Source: Mya arenaria (lineage: Eukaryota > Mollusca > Bivalvia > Myida > Myidae). From it: a DNA stretch of 64,000 bases. The notes under the pieces were generated by a model that made no database searches, was not told the origin of the DNA, and saw only the letters and a program-made list of their open reading frames with translations. The translations under genes were made by a program, and so were the position numbers. Below are positions 1-11,477 of this stretch, in pieces. Positions within the stretch are counted from its first letter, which is position 1, and each line of letters opens with the position of its first letter. The stretch covers positions 16,089,205 through 16,153,204 of the forward strand of contig NC_069134.1 in NCBI RefSeq assembly GCF_026914265.1. Direction: 5' to 3'.

Positions 1-143
1 ATTAAGATCATTAATACTGGTGTCCTCTTAACTTTATTGTTTAACAAAGGCGGGTGTATCTAGCAATGCATTCGGATATTCGATGTACGTTATTACAAAA
101 TATAACGTAGACACGCGGAAGCTAGCAAATGAAAATGTCATCA

Positions 144-3100
144 TTAGACATTCCTACCGGAAAAAGACGATTCTGTACCGGAAGTGAGGCTGGAAGCTCC
201 GGGGAACAAGATAGCGCCAGGATTGTCGAAAACGGTCCCAGAATTCGCGTAGCCACCTCGATACACTGAAAGTAATCGTGTGTAACAATTGCCCCCTGGT
301 TATTTATAAACCGAAGTACAATTTCCAGAAGTTATTTAAAACGACATTTAACTTGAGGGTTGTGTGTGTGTGTGGGGGGGGGGGGGTTGCAGCAGTCGTG
401 TGACATAACTATCTGTCAAGTACATTTAACTGGAACATAAGCAATTAACACTGATCACCCAAACAGAATCATCGGATTGATATTAATTAGTATTTGACCA
501 AAAGCACAACCCCGGAGTTGTAATAGTTGCCAATGTACTGTAGCAGTAACGTACGTGTCTGTATGGTGAACGTGGCTCTCACGGCGTTATCCCAGCCCCG
601 GTATGAGAGGACGCACTCCGCAAGCCGTCCGTTCATGGACTTGTCCAAATCCAGGGTTAGGTAACTCCACACCTCTCCGTATCCTGCTCATGTTTTGATA
701 ACGTTAATATGATATGTTTGTACTCAAACTGAATACATATAACTGATATACAATTTAGTATACTAGATCTTCATGCAATTTCGTGTTTGAATATCTCATG
801 AAAACAATACTGTTGATGAAAACATACTGTATAGCTTAATTTCAATAAGCGTCATCCTTTGTTATTACGCTTAAAGTGACACTCTTATCCAAAATCAATA
901 CATACACATGTTTAACAAACATGAAAAATTGTGATACACCATTTACTACTTACTAAATAATGCATTCATGTAAAACATTAATTACTGATAACAAGATCGT
1001 AATCGTATATTTAATAGCTGAAAACATAACGATATAAAATGCTTGGTAAGTGATAAAAGATTTGCTGTGGTCTTCTATAGTCTCATAGAAGATAGAGATT
1101 TCCTGCACCTTTCTTTCAAACAAAACTCCATTGTTTTCGACATGTGTTCATCCTTTGTAGTATATCAAAACATTTGTTTTATTTCTAGAAAATCGTATTT
1201 GGGAGTAAGAGTGCATCTTAAACAACTTACCGTCGACTGTGGGTAAGGTACTCTCAGTGATTGCGACTGTTGTCATGTCCACACCGTTGACGAGCCACGT
1301 GACTTCCGGTGGAGGAAAGCTACTGGATGCGTGGCACGTGAGGTTGTGTCGCTCCCCTATGAATGCCTCACCCGACATATCCACTGTCACGTTGGCGGGT
1401 AGGTCTGTCAGAATACAAGGTTTATACAAGGTGTGCTGTCAATTAGAAGTGCATAAACTTATCGAATAATAGTTACTATCAAATAACAGTCTTATTTTTA
1501 AAGCATGCATTCCAAACCACCTAATAATTTTATAGAATACTAAATGAAATATAATACCATTGTTATGTAAATTGATATGTCCGCATTCTAGATCTTGTAG
1601 AATTCATACGTTTGTTTAAATGAGTTATCAAGAAAATGTAAAATGTAAGAACATAATATTTTTTATATTCATAGAACGGAAATTAGCGTAACACGAATTG
1701 ATGGCGTTAGAAGTAAGTAGCCATGCAATACTCTCAACAATGGCAATACATATGGCGCTTTATAATGACTATGTTACAAGGAGCCAACCATACCAACTAC
1801 AGTTAGGATGGCGTCGTGGTCGCGGCCGCCGGCAGTGCAGCGGTAGAGTCCGGTGTCCGCGTGTGTCAGGTTGGCCACCGTCAGATTGTACGTCCACACT
1901 ACACTGTATTTCGCATGACTCGACAACACGTTCTCGTTAAAAGTTAAGGCGTTGATTGCGTCACTGTTAACCGGTTGCTATAATATAAGGAAAAAAAAAC
2001 ATGAAAAACACAACAACGCAACAAAATCACCAGTGGCAACTAGATCGTTTATTTTCTAACATTCCTGGTGTATTCCATACTGGTTCATTTCTTGATCAGT
2101 ATTTTAGAAACCATTGAGGTGTTCGAAAAACACTGATTAAGATATATCATTAAATATATTTACTTTTTAACAAATGAATAGATGTCCCTACGTGTTTCCA
2201 TTGGACGCTCTCTAACGGCTGTCGGTCAGAGACAACGCACGCTAACGTGACGTTTGAACCGACAACACGCGCCATGTCTGTCGGCGGCAGGATCACACGT
2301 ACCGCGCCACACGCTGGGGAAAAACAATTACTTATATAAAATGTATTTTAGAGAAACATGATATATTATACAAGGAATAGTATTAATAGTACAACAGTTT
2401 TAATAATATAAGTGTATAATTATCAAAGAAAGGATATACAAAATATTGATTAGAATGATCAAACCTATCGTTCAGTGTTGCGTACTATAATTTATAAGCA
2501 TGTGCTCTCTCTATTTACCCGTTTTATATCTAAGAGCTTATCGAAAACGAAAATAAGCATCAAGTGGCAGGTTTGAGACGTGTATGTTGAGATGCTTTTG
2601 CGACAAAATGCAAACAATAGTTTTTTATCATATGTACACACTAGTGTTGTTGAGATTGTAAAGACTTATAGTAGTAGTATCGTGAACAAATACGCATGTT
2701 TTGTTTATAAATATTTTGAACGTTTATTTCACAACGTCAATGCCCCCGCGTGTATAATCAATCAGGATATTATTTTTAGTTCAATTCTATCTATGTATTC
2801 AACTATCAAAAGAAATCTCATTGTAAGTATTTCACTTTAATATTTGTTTTGTTTTATCACGTTGGAGAATCGAGCTGTAGTAATTACGAACATGGAGCAG
2901 ATTCGTTTACATAAGAGAAGAAAAAAGTGTATTTTAAAGGTATTCTTACAAATGAAATGGTCATGAAAGCCGACTAAGATTTTTCGTCTGTCGGTTCGTT
3001 AATTGTACCTCTTCAGTTGGTCACCATCAATACCTTTTTCGACTTTTTTTAAAGAATTATTATTAGTATTATTATTATACAACACTTGTCTTAAAGGCAT

Positions 3101-4585
3101 AAACTGTAGGTCGATGCATTTTCTATTTGAATGTGTTATCATTTTCAACTCACTTTACTTTAAAGCTGCACTCTCACATATTGAACGTGTTAACAACTTT
3201 TTTTATTTTTTTCTCTAGGAACGAGCAAATTTTTGCGTAAATATCTGCAAACCTAAAATACAAGACTGCTGACAAAATATCAGATCGCAGCTTTTTATAC
3301 TTCCGTCCCAAAATTGATGTTTTATGGATTTTTTCTCAAACCGTTAGTAACGGTTCAAGCCATAAAACATTCAATTTGTAATAGAAATATGAAAATCTGC
3401 TATCTGATCTTTTGTCAGCAGTCTTTCATCACCGGTAAGCAGGTATTTACGCAAAAAAATCTTATTCCAAGACAAAAAATAAAAGAGTTGGAAAAACGAT
3501 AAATCTGTGAGTGTGCAGCTTTAATGATCAAAACAAAGCAATACATCGCATATGGTGTGTGTACAGGTAAAAATACTTGCCTCTATTAAAATAATAATTA
3601 AAAGCTACGTGGCCACGAATTCCCTAATTGAATTATTCCAAAATATCGCTAATATGTTTTGATCATTTAAGTCGATTGAGTTAAACATGACACTGCATTG
3701 AAAATTAACAAAAAACAACCTATATTGTGCGCTTTTAATCGTATTTCGTTTCGACAAGTCTTAACATAAAGGGCTAGGCTTATTTAAATAAAATTGTGAA
3801 ATTTATATTTGAGTATTTTATTGAAGCGTATTTAAAGCTTCACTCTCATAGATTGAACGTTTTGACAACATTTTTTTTTGTTGTTGTTGTTTTTGTCTTG
3901 GAATGAGCAATATTTTGCGTAGAAGTCTGAGAACCGATGATATAAGACTTCTGATAAACGATCGCAGTTTTTAATACCTACGCTCGATTTTCTACGGTTA
4001 TGATATGACGATTTATGGCTAAAAGCGTTACTAACGCTTTACAAATAATGAAATTTTCGGTACTTTTCCAACCAATTTATCTGTTCTTTTGTGAGTTACC
4101 TTATATGATTGAAATGAAAGTATTGATGCCAAAGTAAACTGATTTTGAGACAAAAAAAAAAAAAATGGTAAACTCGGCCAATCTGTGAGAATGACTGTTG
4201 GGATTATTCAGGCAGTGATGACCGTAGGTATGGATTAACCTTATCACAACATCTACTTACTATACTGCTTTTATTCACCTCAGCCACACTACAAGTAATT
4301 TTATGAAAATAGAATCAATACTTTAACTTTTTCCGATTTTTAATTAAGTATCATTATAGCAAGTTAAATTCTGAATTAAATCTCATCATATGTCATTATC
4401 ATTTTATTTTTTACCTTACACATTTTTACGAAGTATAGATTCAAGATTCAACTCATTTATTAAGTATTTTGAACACATACATTCTCCTCATTACCTGATG
4501 TAAATATACCATGGTCATACAACAAGTGTCCGCATATGTTTCCAGCAACTATTATTATTATCATTATTATTATTATCATGGTCCG

Positions 4586-4658
<73 letters not shown>

Positions 4659-4763
4659 GATGTATGTAAAATAAAAATACTACATATATCATTTATCGAT
4701 AACAGTTACAAGTTTACCTGCCGCGAGAGCAGCTGCAATCAGGAACAAAACGGTCCCAGCCAT
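144..4763 (-). CDS. Two-Ig-domain secreted or membrane protein, minus-strand paralog
   Basis: Spliced gene read on the minus strand. Exons in transcript order: 4763-4718, 2313-2192, 1977-1794, 1404-1231, 683-555, and a tentative last exon 265-144. All splice sites used are GT/AG and the phases run 1,0,1,1,1. Exon 1 encodes the signal peptide MAGTVLFLIAAALAA. Exons 2-3 encode Ig domain 1 (Cys41, Trp54, Cys103 in a GLYRC motif). Exons 4-5 encode Ig domain 2 (Cys141, Trp154, Cys199). Several N-x-S/T glycosylation sites are visible. The exon lengths 46/122/184/174/129 equal those of the plus-strand gene at 6545-10256, so the two are paralogs in head-to-head orientation. The last exon is uncertain: in the frame set by the phase it gives 39 residues to a TAA at 144-146, with no strong hydrophobic tail, unlike its sister. 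Function unknown; a cell-surface or secreted recognition protein is inferred from the domains only. Confidence 0.78.
361..387. repeat. (TG)n(G)n simple repeat
   Basis: A short TG run followed by a run of about 13 G, between the tentative last exon and exon 5 of the minus-strand Ig gene. Confidence 0.8.
3161..3524. mobile_element. Palindromic MITE, copy A
   Basis: About 360 bp with terminal inverted repeats. The left end reads AAAGCTGCACTCTCACATAT and the right end is its near-complement (...CTGTGAGTGTGCAGCTTT). The internal halves are also inverted: GACTGCTGACAAAATATCAG on the left against a CTGATCTTTTGTCAGCAGTC-type stretch on the right, meeting at an AACCGTTAGTAACGGTT palindrome. TTAA or TA lies at both ends and could be the target duplication. 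It sits in the large first intron of the minus-strand Ig gene. No transposase is present, so it is non-autonomous. The superfamily is not certain. Confidence 0.75.
3832..4198. mobile_element. Palindromic MITE, copy B (degraded)
   Basis: Same family as copy A. The left end is AAAGCTTCACTCTCATAGAT, the centre has AAAGCGTTACTAACGCTTT, and the right end (AATCTGTGAGAATGACTG) has drifted, so the right inverted repeat is imperfect. It lies in the same intron, about 300 bp from copy A. Confidence 0.6.
4549..4657. repeat. (ATT)n microsatellite
   Basis: ATT trinucleotide run of about 110 bp, interrupted once near 4579-4590. It lies 60 bp inside the first intron of the minus-strand Ig gene. The long poly-isoleucine reading frame across it is an artefact of the repeat. 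Confidence 0.95.
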
Positions 4764-5283
4764 GTCCACAGCCGAAATGAGGGCGAGTACGGCATTCTTC
4801 GACAGTATTTCTATTTCCCGTACTCTGCACCGTACACCGTACGGCAACCGTACACCATTAATAGAAGAGACATGTACACAGATGTTATGTTTCTAAACTA
4901 TAAGCTGAAATCAATGTAAACATATTGTATACGTATTGTATATAATTATATGCTTTTAATAAAATGTATGTTTTTAAGCGTAAGATACCTACATACTGTA
5001 ATGGTAATGGCATAATTGATATACATGTACTTAGAAAGTTATATTGAATTATAGAGATATGGTTGTTAACATTGTTATATTAATACACCTTTTTATAAAT
5101 ATACTCCGCCATACATGTTTATATCAGCCAATGTATTACATTAATTTGATCAAGGGTCATATTGGCCTATTTCAAATATGTATTGTGTTGTACATTTCTT
5201 TTGAATAATCTTTCTCCTTCTTCTTTGCAACACAATCAAGATGCAGTTTTGGTAAGAACGAAACATCTTAAAGACTATCACAA

Positions 5284-5357
5284 TTAAAAGCATTCAATCC
5301 CGCCTAATTAAAAGCATTCAATCCCGCCGAATTAAAAGCATTCAATCCCGCCTAATT
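5284..5357. repeat. 24-bp tandem repeat, three copies
   Basis: Three head-to-tail copies of a 24-bp unit built on AAAGCATTCAATCCCGCC, in the interval between the two Ig genes. No function is visible. Confidence 0.85.
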
Positions 5358-5930
5358 GACTCAGTTCAAAAAGTACAAGTCTTGAACTTTGTTTTTGGAA
5401 AGAAAAAAATGACATTCTGATTGATTTATTGCCATTTAAGCAAACGAATACATAGTTCACTTTCTTGACAAGAATAAAAATAATGGTGATCATTAAATAA
5501 AACAATATTGCTAGACGTATGTTTGAACAAGTAATTGAAGATAATTCCAAAGTAACCAAATAAAATCAACACATTAGAATCTATCTTTCTAATTTTAGGA
5601 TTATCTGAAGGCATCACTAACACAAACAAACAAACGTCGCTAAACTGAATGCTAATACTGGCAATATCCAAATGTACTTATTTGTTGTTGGCATCCATAT
5701 TATCCTCAACACCAACAGGTTTATTATTTGGCTTAAAATTCTGGTCCACAAACTGCAAATGGGCTGCGACAAACCACATTTCCAAAGAAAATAAAAATAG
5801 CAACGAGATGTAGGTATATTTCAAAAAATGATTATAATAAACATAATATATTATCCTTTTTGTCTTTAACTTGTTATTGAATTGAAAATCATTGTGTCGC
5901 ATTTTTCGGGGTTTACCATGATAACCTTTT

Positions 5931-6187
5931 TTAAGTTGCACTCTCACAGATTTACTGTTTTGACAACTTATCTATTTCTTAGTGTTTTATGGCAAAAGCG
6001 TTATTAACGCTTTCAGAAAAATGCATAAAACATTATTTTTTCGAACTTAAATATGAAAACATGCGATTTGATTTTTTTGTCAGCAGTCTAATATCACTGG
6101 TTTCTAGACATTTACGCAAAAATTCGCAAATTCAAAGACAAAATTATAAAAAAAGTTGTTAAAACGGTAAATCTATGAGAGTGTCAT
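5931..6187. mobile_element. Palindromic MITE, copy C (shortened)
   Basis: Same family as copies A and B: left end AAGTTGCACTCTCACAGATT, right end AAATCTATGAGAGTGTCATG. It is about 257 bp long because most of the internal left half is missing, although the AAAGCGTTATTAACGCTTT palindrome remains. It lies between the two Ig genes, upstream of the plus-strand promoter. Confidence 0.65.
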
Positions 6188-6450
6188 GCCGGTCAAGGTC
6201 GGGTCGGAAAATGATTGAAAATACATTGTCAAGTAATTAGTAACTACATTAAGATATGACAATTTTTAGCAAACATACACATCTTCAAGTGGACATGTGC
6301 ACATCTTATCGACAAATGACAACACCTGCAAACATTGATTTCCTAGATGATGACAAGTACACCTGAGCGGCACTTTCGTTTCGCGCTTTATTAGCGAGTT
6401 AATTATGGAACCAGTTGGCATGGAAACTAGTCCAAACTTAGCATGGCTGG

Positions 6451-6457
6451 TATAAAA
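6451..6457 (+). promoter_or_regulatory. TATA box of the plus-strand Ig gene
   Basis: TATAAAA lies 94 bp before the ATG at 6545, the spacing expected for a core promoter with a short 5' leader. No comparable TATA box was seen upstream of the minus-strand paralog. Confidence 0.55.
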
Positions 6458-6544
6458 CTGCGGTGCCGATCACCAGAGCAGGCACAGGGAGCTTGGCTTG
6501 TTGAGTAGTAACTAATCACGTGTAGTAACAGACAACAGTTGAGG

Positions 6545-9500
6545 ATGATGATGATCTTCTTCTTGGGACTTGTGGTGTTGGCGTTCACTGGTAAGTTTGA
6601 ATTCCTACAAGTTCTCATAATTCTCTTTCTCCATAAGTCGTTCGCCAAAGCGACGTCGTTTGAAAGTGATAAACTTTGAATGATAGACTCTGTATCTTAA
6701 ATGCTTAATCGAACTTTGCAGTTCAATTCATAGGCTGCTTTTGTACATCAGTTTTTATATTTTTAATATAAAAATAAATATAAATATGTATCGGAGGTTG
6801 TCATTTCTTTCCGAGATGAATGCATATAGTCGCTAACATGTTAAAGATCTCCTTATTAAGTCATGTAAACTGCTCTTTTGATTTCTTATAGTTTTATAAA
6901 TACATATGAAGTATTAAAAGGTATAATAAAAGCTGATATCATTCGAGGGTTAAGACACTTATATGAGACCTAGAGCATAAACTTTCACTCCCTCTATCGA
7001 CAGATGTACGAGGGTTGACGGTGACGCAAGCTCCGGTGAACACGGCGGTTCTGGAGGGTCGGAACGCCACCATCGCGTGCACGGTCACCGGAAAGGCGGC
7101 CACCGAGAGCGTGCAGTGGAAGTTTGTAAGTATTCGTGTTAAAAATAATTTTGTCCACACACATATATATATATATATATATATTTGTATTATCATACAC
7201 TTTAGGAGCATGTGTTTGTATAACAGTCGTAGATTATCGTATACTACTATTGATCTGGTAGTCCTTGAAGTTTGATTTTTTTCTATCATGTATTTTTTGG
7301 TCAAAAGGTTTGGTAAAACAGTTTTTATCTAATATTTAATACGAATATTTGCTTCGTGTTCAAAATAGTTTAATACTTTGATTGACATTTTCAATATATT
7401 ACAATAATGTGTCATCTTTGGATCAAACTTTGTTCAATGATTTTATAGAAAGCAAACGGGACGACGACATTCAACCCAGTGACATTTGATAACAACATCC
7501 TGGGATCCACGAGCAAGTACGCCATACATAACCCCTACAGCCTCACCATCATCAACGCCGCCACCTCTGACTATGGTGTCTACCGCTGCACCGCCGGAAG
7601 TACCGACTATGACGCTACACTGACTGTCGCTAGTAAGTTTGATTTCACTTTTATTCCGTACGTACACACGTTAGCTGTTTGATATTCAATGCTTTGTTTG
7701 GTCTGTATGTGTTAATTTCAAGCATCCGGCAACTAAACAATGTTTAACTCTGAGGGGCTGTATTTTGTCGGTTGATCATACGACATTCATAAATGTCGCG
7801 AAAATGTTATAAATGTTGGTCAGGGCGCATGTCGTTTACACCTACATGTCAATGTCGACAGTCGAACGTTCGGCCATTTTCACTCAGCCTTATAAGGGAT
7901 TCTAGGTGTGTAGAAGTCTATGCCTTGGTTTTGTGTTCAGCGTCATCTGGTTGTAAAGTTTTGGGTCTATACAAAACTAGGAAACCACATTAAAGAATCA
8001 CGAATAGTGAAGATATATAAGATAAATGGTTTATGTATGAATCTAGGAGTGTGATATATCGTATAGTTTGACATTACCGGATTGCTTTTTTCAAGAGTGT
8101 GCTGTATTATCCTATTATAAGACGTTTGGATAATAATAGTAGGCTTGTGTTTTTTCATGTTTGAAATAGTAACCTAACGCCAAACAAAATCAATGTGATA
8201 CTACGAAAACTATTTATCCAAGTTATGTATATAGTGGCCTAAAGCTGCACTCTCACAGATTGAACGTATTGACAACTTTTTTTATTTTATTTTTTTGTGT
8301 TGGAACGAGCCATATTTTTGCGAAAATCTATGGAGCGCAGTTATAGAAGACTGCTGACAAAATATCAGATCGCAGATTTATATATAAAAGTTCAAAAATT
8401 GATATTTTATGCATTTTTCTTAAACCGTTAGTAACGGTTTAAGCCATAAATCATAAATTTTCGAACGGAAATATAAAAAACTACGATCTGATTTTTTGCA
8501 GATATTTACGCAAAAATTTGCTCTTTCCAAGACAATATATAAAAAAGTTGTTAAAATGGTTAATCTGTGAGAGTGCAACTTTAATGAGAGAGTATATTCC
8601 TTCTTATTATAGAAATACGCCTAGTATGAACAAATTCATTCAACCTCTCAATGTCAGAAATAAACACCAAGTGCAGAAACTAGCATTGTATTCATTAAAG
8701 CTTCTAGACAAAGAGATGTAATATTATCAATAGTGTACCATAGAACATAATAATTGTGTAATGCATTTCCTTCCCTTTGTCGTTTTGACATTTTACGCAT
8801 AAGGAAGCTAAATAGTTCTATCAATTGTAATTCATTTTTGTTTCATTATTTTTCATTTATGAATTACTGATTTATGTATATGATGATAAGATGAATAAGT
8901 CGTAATAAAATTTATGCTGTCATGTTTTCACATCCTTGAGAATTTTTAAATTTGATTTATTTGTGTGCGCTCCCTTTAACCAGTTCTCTATTGACAGTTA
9001 ACATGCTCTTGTTTTCAGACCTACCGACCGCAGTAAATATCGTTTGGTCGGGACAGCCTCACGCCGGAAGTACCGTGAACCTCACGTGCACGGCGACCAA
9101 CGGCCGCCCCACCCCTGACCTCCGCTGGGTCATTAACGGGATGGAGCAGACATCCAGCGCTGTCCTCGAAACAAACTCCGTCACAGCTAATGGTGAGTTT
9201 CTGATAATTTGGACAACGGTATATACATCTCAAATGTAGCTGTTTTCCGCCAATATGATTTAAATCAAGAACTTAATACGCTATATTCATATATAATATA
9301 TAAATATCCATGCTAGCCATACCTGGGTGATTGCCCATTTGTGCATTAAGCAGTATCACAGTATAGCCATATAAGGTTATTGGGCTTTTCCATAATTATT
9401 GTTTCATTTTTTATTGAAATTCTCTGTTTACTTTATTGATTGTCGTTAACAAATCCTTAAACGATATATGTGTACATTTCATCAAAATGAAACTATTTTG

Positions 9501-10256
9501 TCTATCCTCTTCCAACAGGTTACGGAAACAGCGTCAGCAACCTTCCCCTGGCGTTAACGACAGAGATGGACGGGCATCAGGCCATATGTTACGTCGCTTA
9601 CGACGGCTGGAATGACGCGATGAATGCAACACTTACCCTTGACGTCAGTAAGTACATTTTCTGACTTGCTTACATGTAATCTGGTCAAACGTCTTAAAAC
9701 GATACTTTGAATTTATGCAAGTCATTACGGTAGAGTGCAGTAAGTAGCTCACTGACTTGGTAATATTAGACAGTTTGTAACGTAATATATCCCCCCTTGA
9801 CATACAGTATTTACGCATAGAAATAGCAAGTGGATCATTCGTTAATCTGATTTTACGCCTAAGATAATGAAGTACATGTTAAATGATCCATGTCATTTTC
9901 AATATGGTTTTTCCCACGAATGTTTGCTTTCGCTCAAACTTACAGTACTGATATAAGAAATACAGTGACAAGCCAGTGTGATCCGTACGATGTATTGAAA
10001 TAAAACGAAATAAGATAACATAGCACAATATCATAATACTTTTTAAACATGTACGTGTGTTACGTCTTTGTAACTTAAAGTTAATTGCAAAATATCTTTA
10101 ACATTTAGACTATGTTATATTTGATTCAATAACCCCTCTTACAATATTATTGTTTCAACAAAGCTGTTTCCATTTTCAGACGGTGGTGTCAGTATGCGCA
10201 TGCGCTTGTCCGGAATAGCACTTGCAGTGATCGTCGCCATTTCTGTGGTGGTGTAA
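6545..10256 (+). CDS. GPI-anchored two-Ig-domain protein (243 aa)
   Basis: Spliced gene: exons 6545-6590, 7004-7125, 7449-7632, 9019-9192, 9519-9647 and 10180-10256. All introns are GT/AG and the phases are consistent (1,0,1,1,1), giving 243 residues. The signal peptide is MMMIFFLGLVVLAFT; three successive ATGs make the exact start ambiguous by two codons. Ig domain 1 has Cys41, Trp54 and a DYGVYRC motif (Cys103). Ig domain 2 has Cys141, Trp154 and Cys199. The last exon encodes NGG, then a short basic stretch and a hydrophobic end (about 229-243) that stops at TAA with no cytoplasmic tail, which is the layout of a GPI-attachment signal. Poly(A) signals AATAAA lie at 10654 and 10687. The gene is a close structural paralog of the minus-strand gene at 144-4763. 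The ligand is unknown; a surface recognition or adhesion role is inference. Confidence 0.85.
7162..7185. repeat. (TA)n microsatellite
   Basis: Short TA run in intron 2 of the plus-strand Ig gene. Confidence 0.9.
8240..8584. mobile_element. Palindromic MITE, copy D
   Basis: About 345 bp, same family as copy A. Left end AAAGCTGCACTCTCACAGAT, right end ATCTGTGAGAGTGCAACTTT, central AACCGTTAGTAACGGTT. Its inverted repeats are well preserved. It is inserted in intron 3 of the plus-strand Ig gene. Confidence 0.75.
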
Positions 10257-10699
10257 TCTGGGGGTCAATAGCAACGGAGCACACAGAGTTTGACCGCCAT
10301 GATGTTCCCAACGATAATTGATTGCTCAGGGGGTTTTTTCATCTGTTTTTTGCTCGCTTTCAAATTCAATACTTATTTTTACTTATCCAATCTCATTGGG
10401 TTGGAAAGCATATATATCTATATGTATTTAAAAATTATGTCAGCTTTATAGTTTTAAAATCTCAAAGCAAATTAATGTAGGGAAGAGGTTTGCCATATTT
10501 TTGAATTCAGACGTTCCATATGTTCATGATGTACTTCTGTAGATATTGAAATTGCTTTCGTAACAAATGATTGGTGGTAAAACGACTTTAAATGGTGATT
10601 TAAATGTGTGATATTGTTCATATTTACTTTTTGCACTCTGTGTGTTTGTTGGAAATAAATCGATGGACATTCTGACAAAGTCCATAAATAAACTGTTGC

Positions 10700-11477
10700 T
10701 CTTTCGATTATAACAGAAAGTTATGCATTCGCTTTTGCTGTTAAAATAATATAATCTTTCAATGGTGCATTGTTACTGAGTTATAATTTCTCCACGAAAG
10801 TCAACTTTTCGTTAAATATACTACAGTAAAATATGATCGTTTTCTATCATTTCACATGCAACGAATTGTCGTTGGTATTTGAACATTAAAATAAATGCTA
10901 TAAGCATTACTTAAAGGGACTCGCTCACGTGTTAGCGCCAAATAATAGTTTTTTTTCCGGAAATGCATCTGAAAACACTTATATTTTATGTAGTTTACTC
11001 TTTGATTCCGAAATTGTAGAAAAAATACAATTAAAGTATGAAAAGAAAATCTGCTTTTAGTTGCGAGCGAACCCGCGCTGGTACAAGTCAAGGAAAAAAA
11101 AGAAAAAATCGACAACTTAACAACTCGTCCAGGAACTCAAACTTAACATATTGAATATTTTAACCTTTATCAAATACTTTGAAAGCACCACGAAATAATG
11201 TCAATCAACCAATCACGCTACAGCTTTTCGATGAATATCGTTAGCAAAGGTTTTTGAAATCGTGGAATTCAAAGACAATATCGAAGCATACATGTATATC
11301 AAAATGTGTTGTATGTTACAGCTGTCAGTTAATTAGTTTTAACGCTTATGATGATTTGACACTCTTTATTTCGTATTTTAAAAGAAAATCCGTAAAAAAT
11401 GCATTATACAAACCATGGGCTAGTCCCTTCAACGAAAGTATTAACTACCTGGAAATTATAACACTTTAATTTTACTA
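10700..11477. other. Intergenic stretch with no gene
   Basis: AT-rich spacer between the convergent ends of the Ig gene and the 339-residue gene. A stretch from about 10911 opens with TTAAAGGGACTCGCTCACGT and could be a second kind of short mobile element, but no matching far end was found. On the minus strand an AATAAA (plus-strand TTTATT at 11365-11370) could serve as poly(A) signal for the gene at 11478-12497. Confidence 0.5.

Noticed and set aside
4536-4919. 127-codon plus-strand frame
   Set aside because: Most of it is poly-isoleucine from the ATT microsatellite, and the rest is antisense to the signal-peptide exon of the minus-strand Ig gene.
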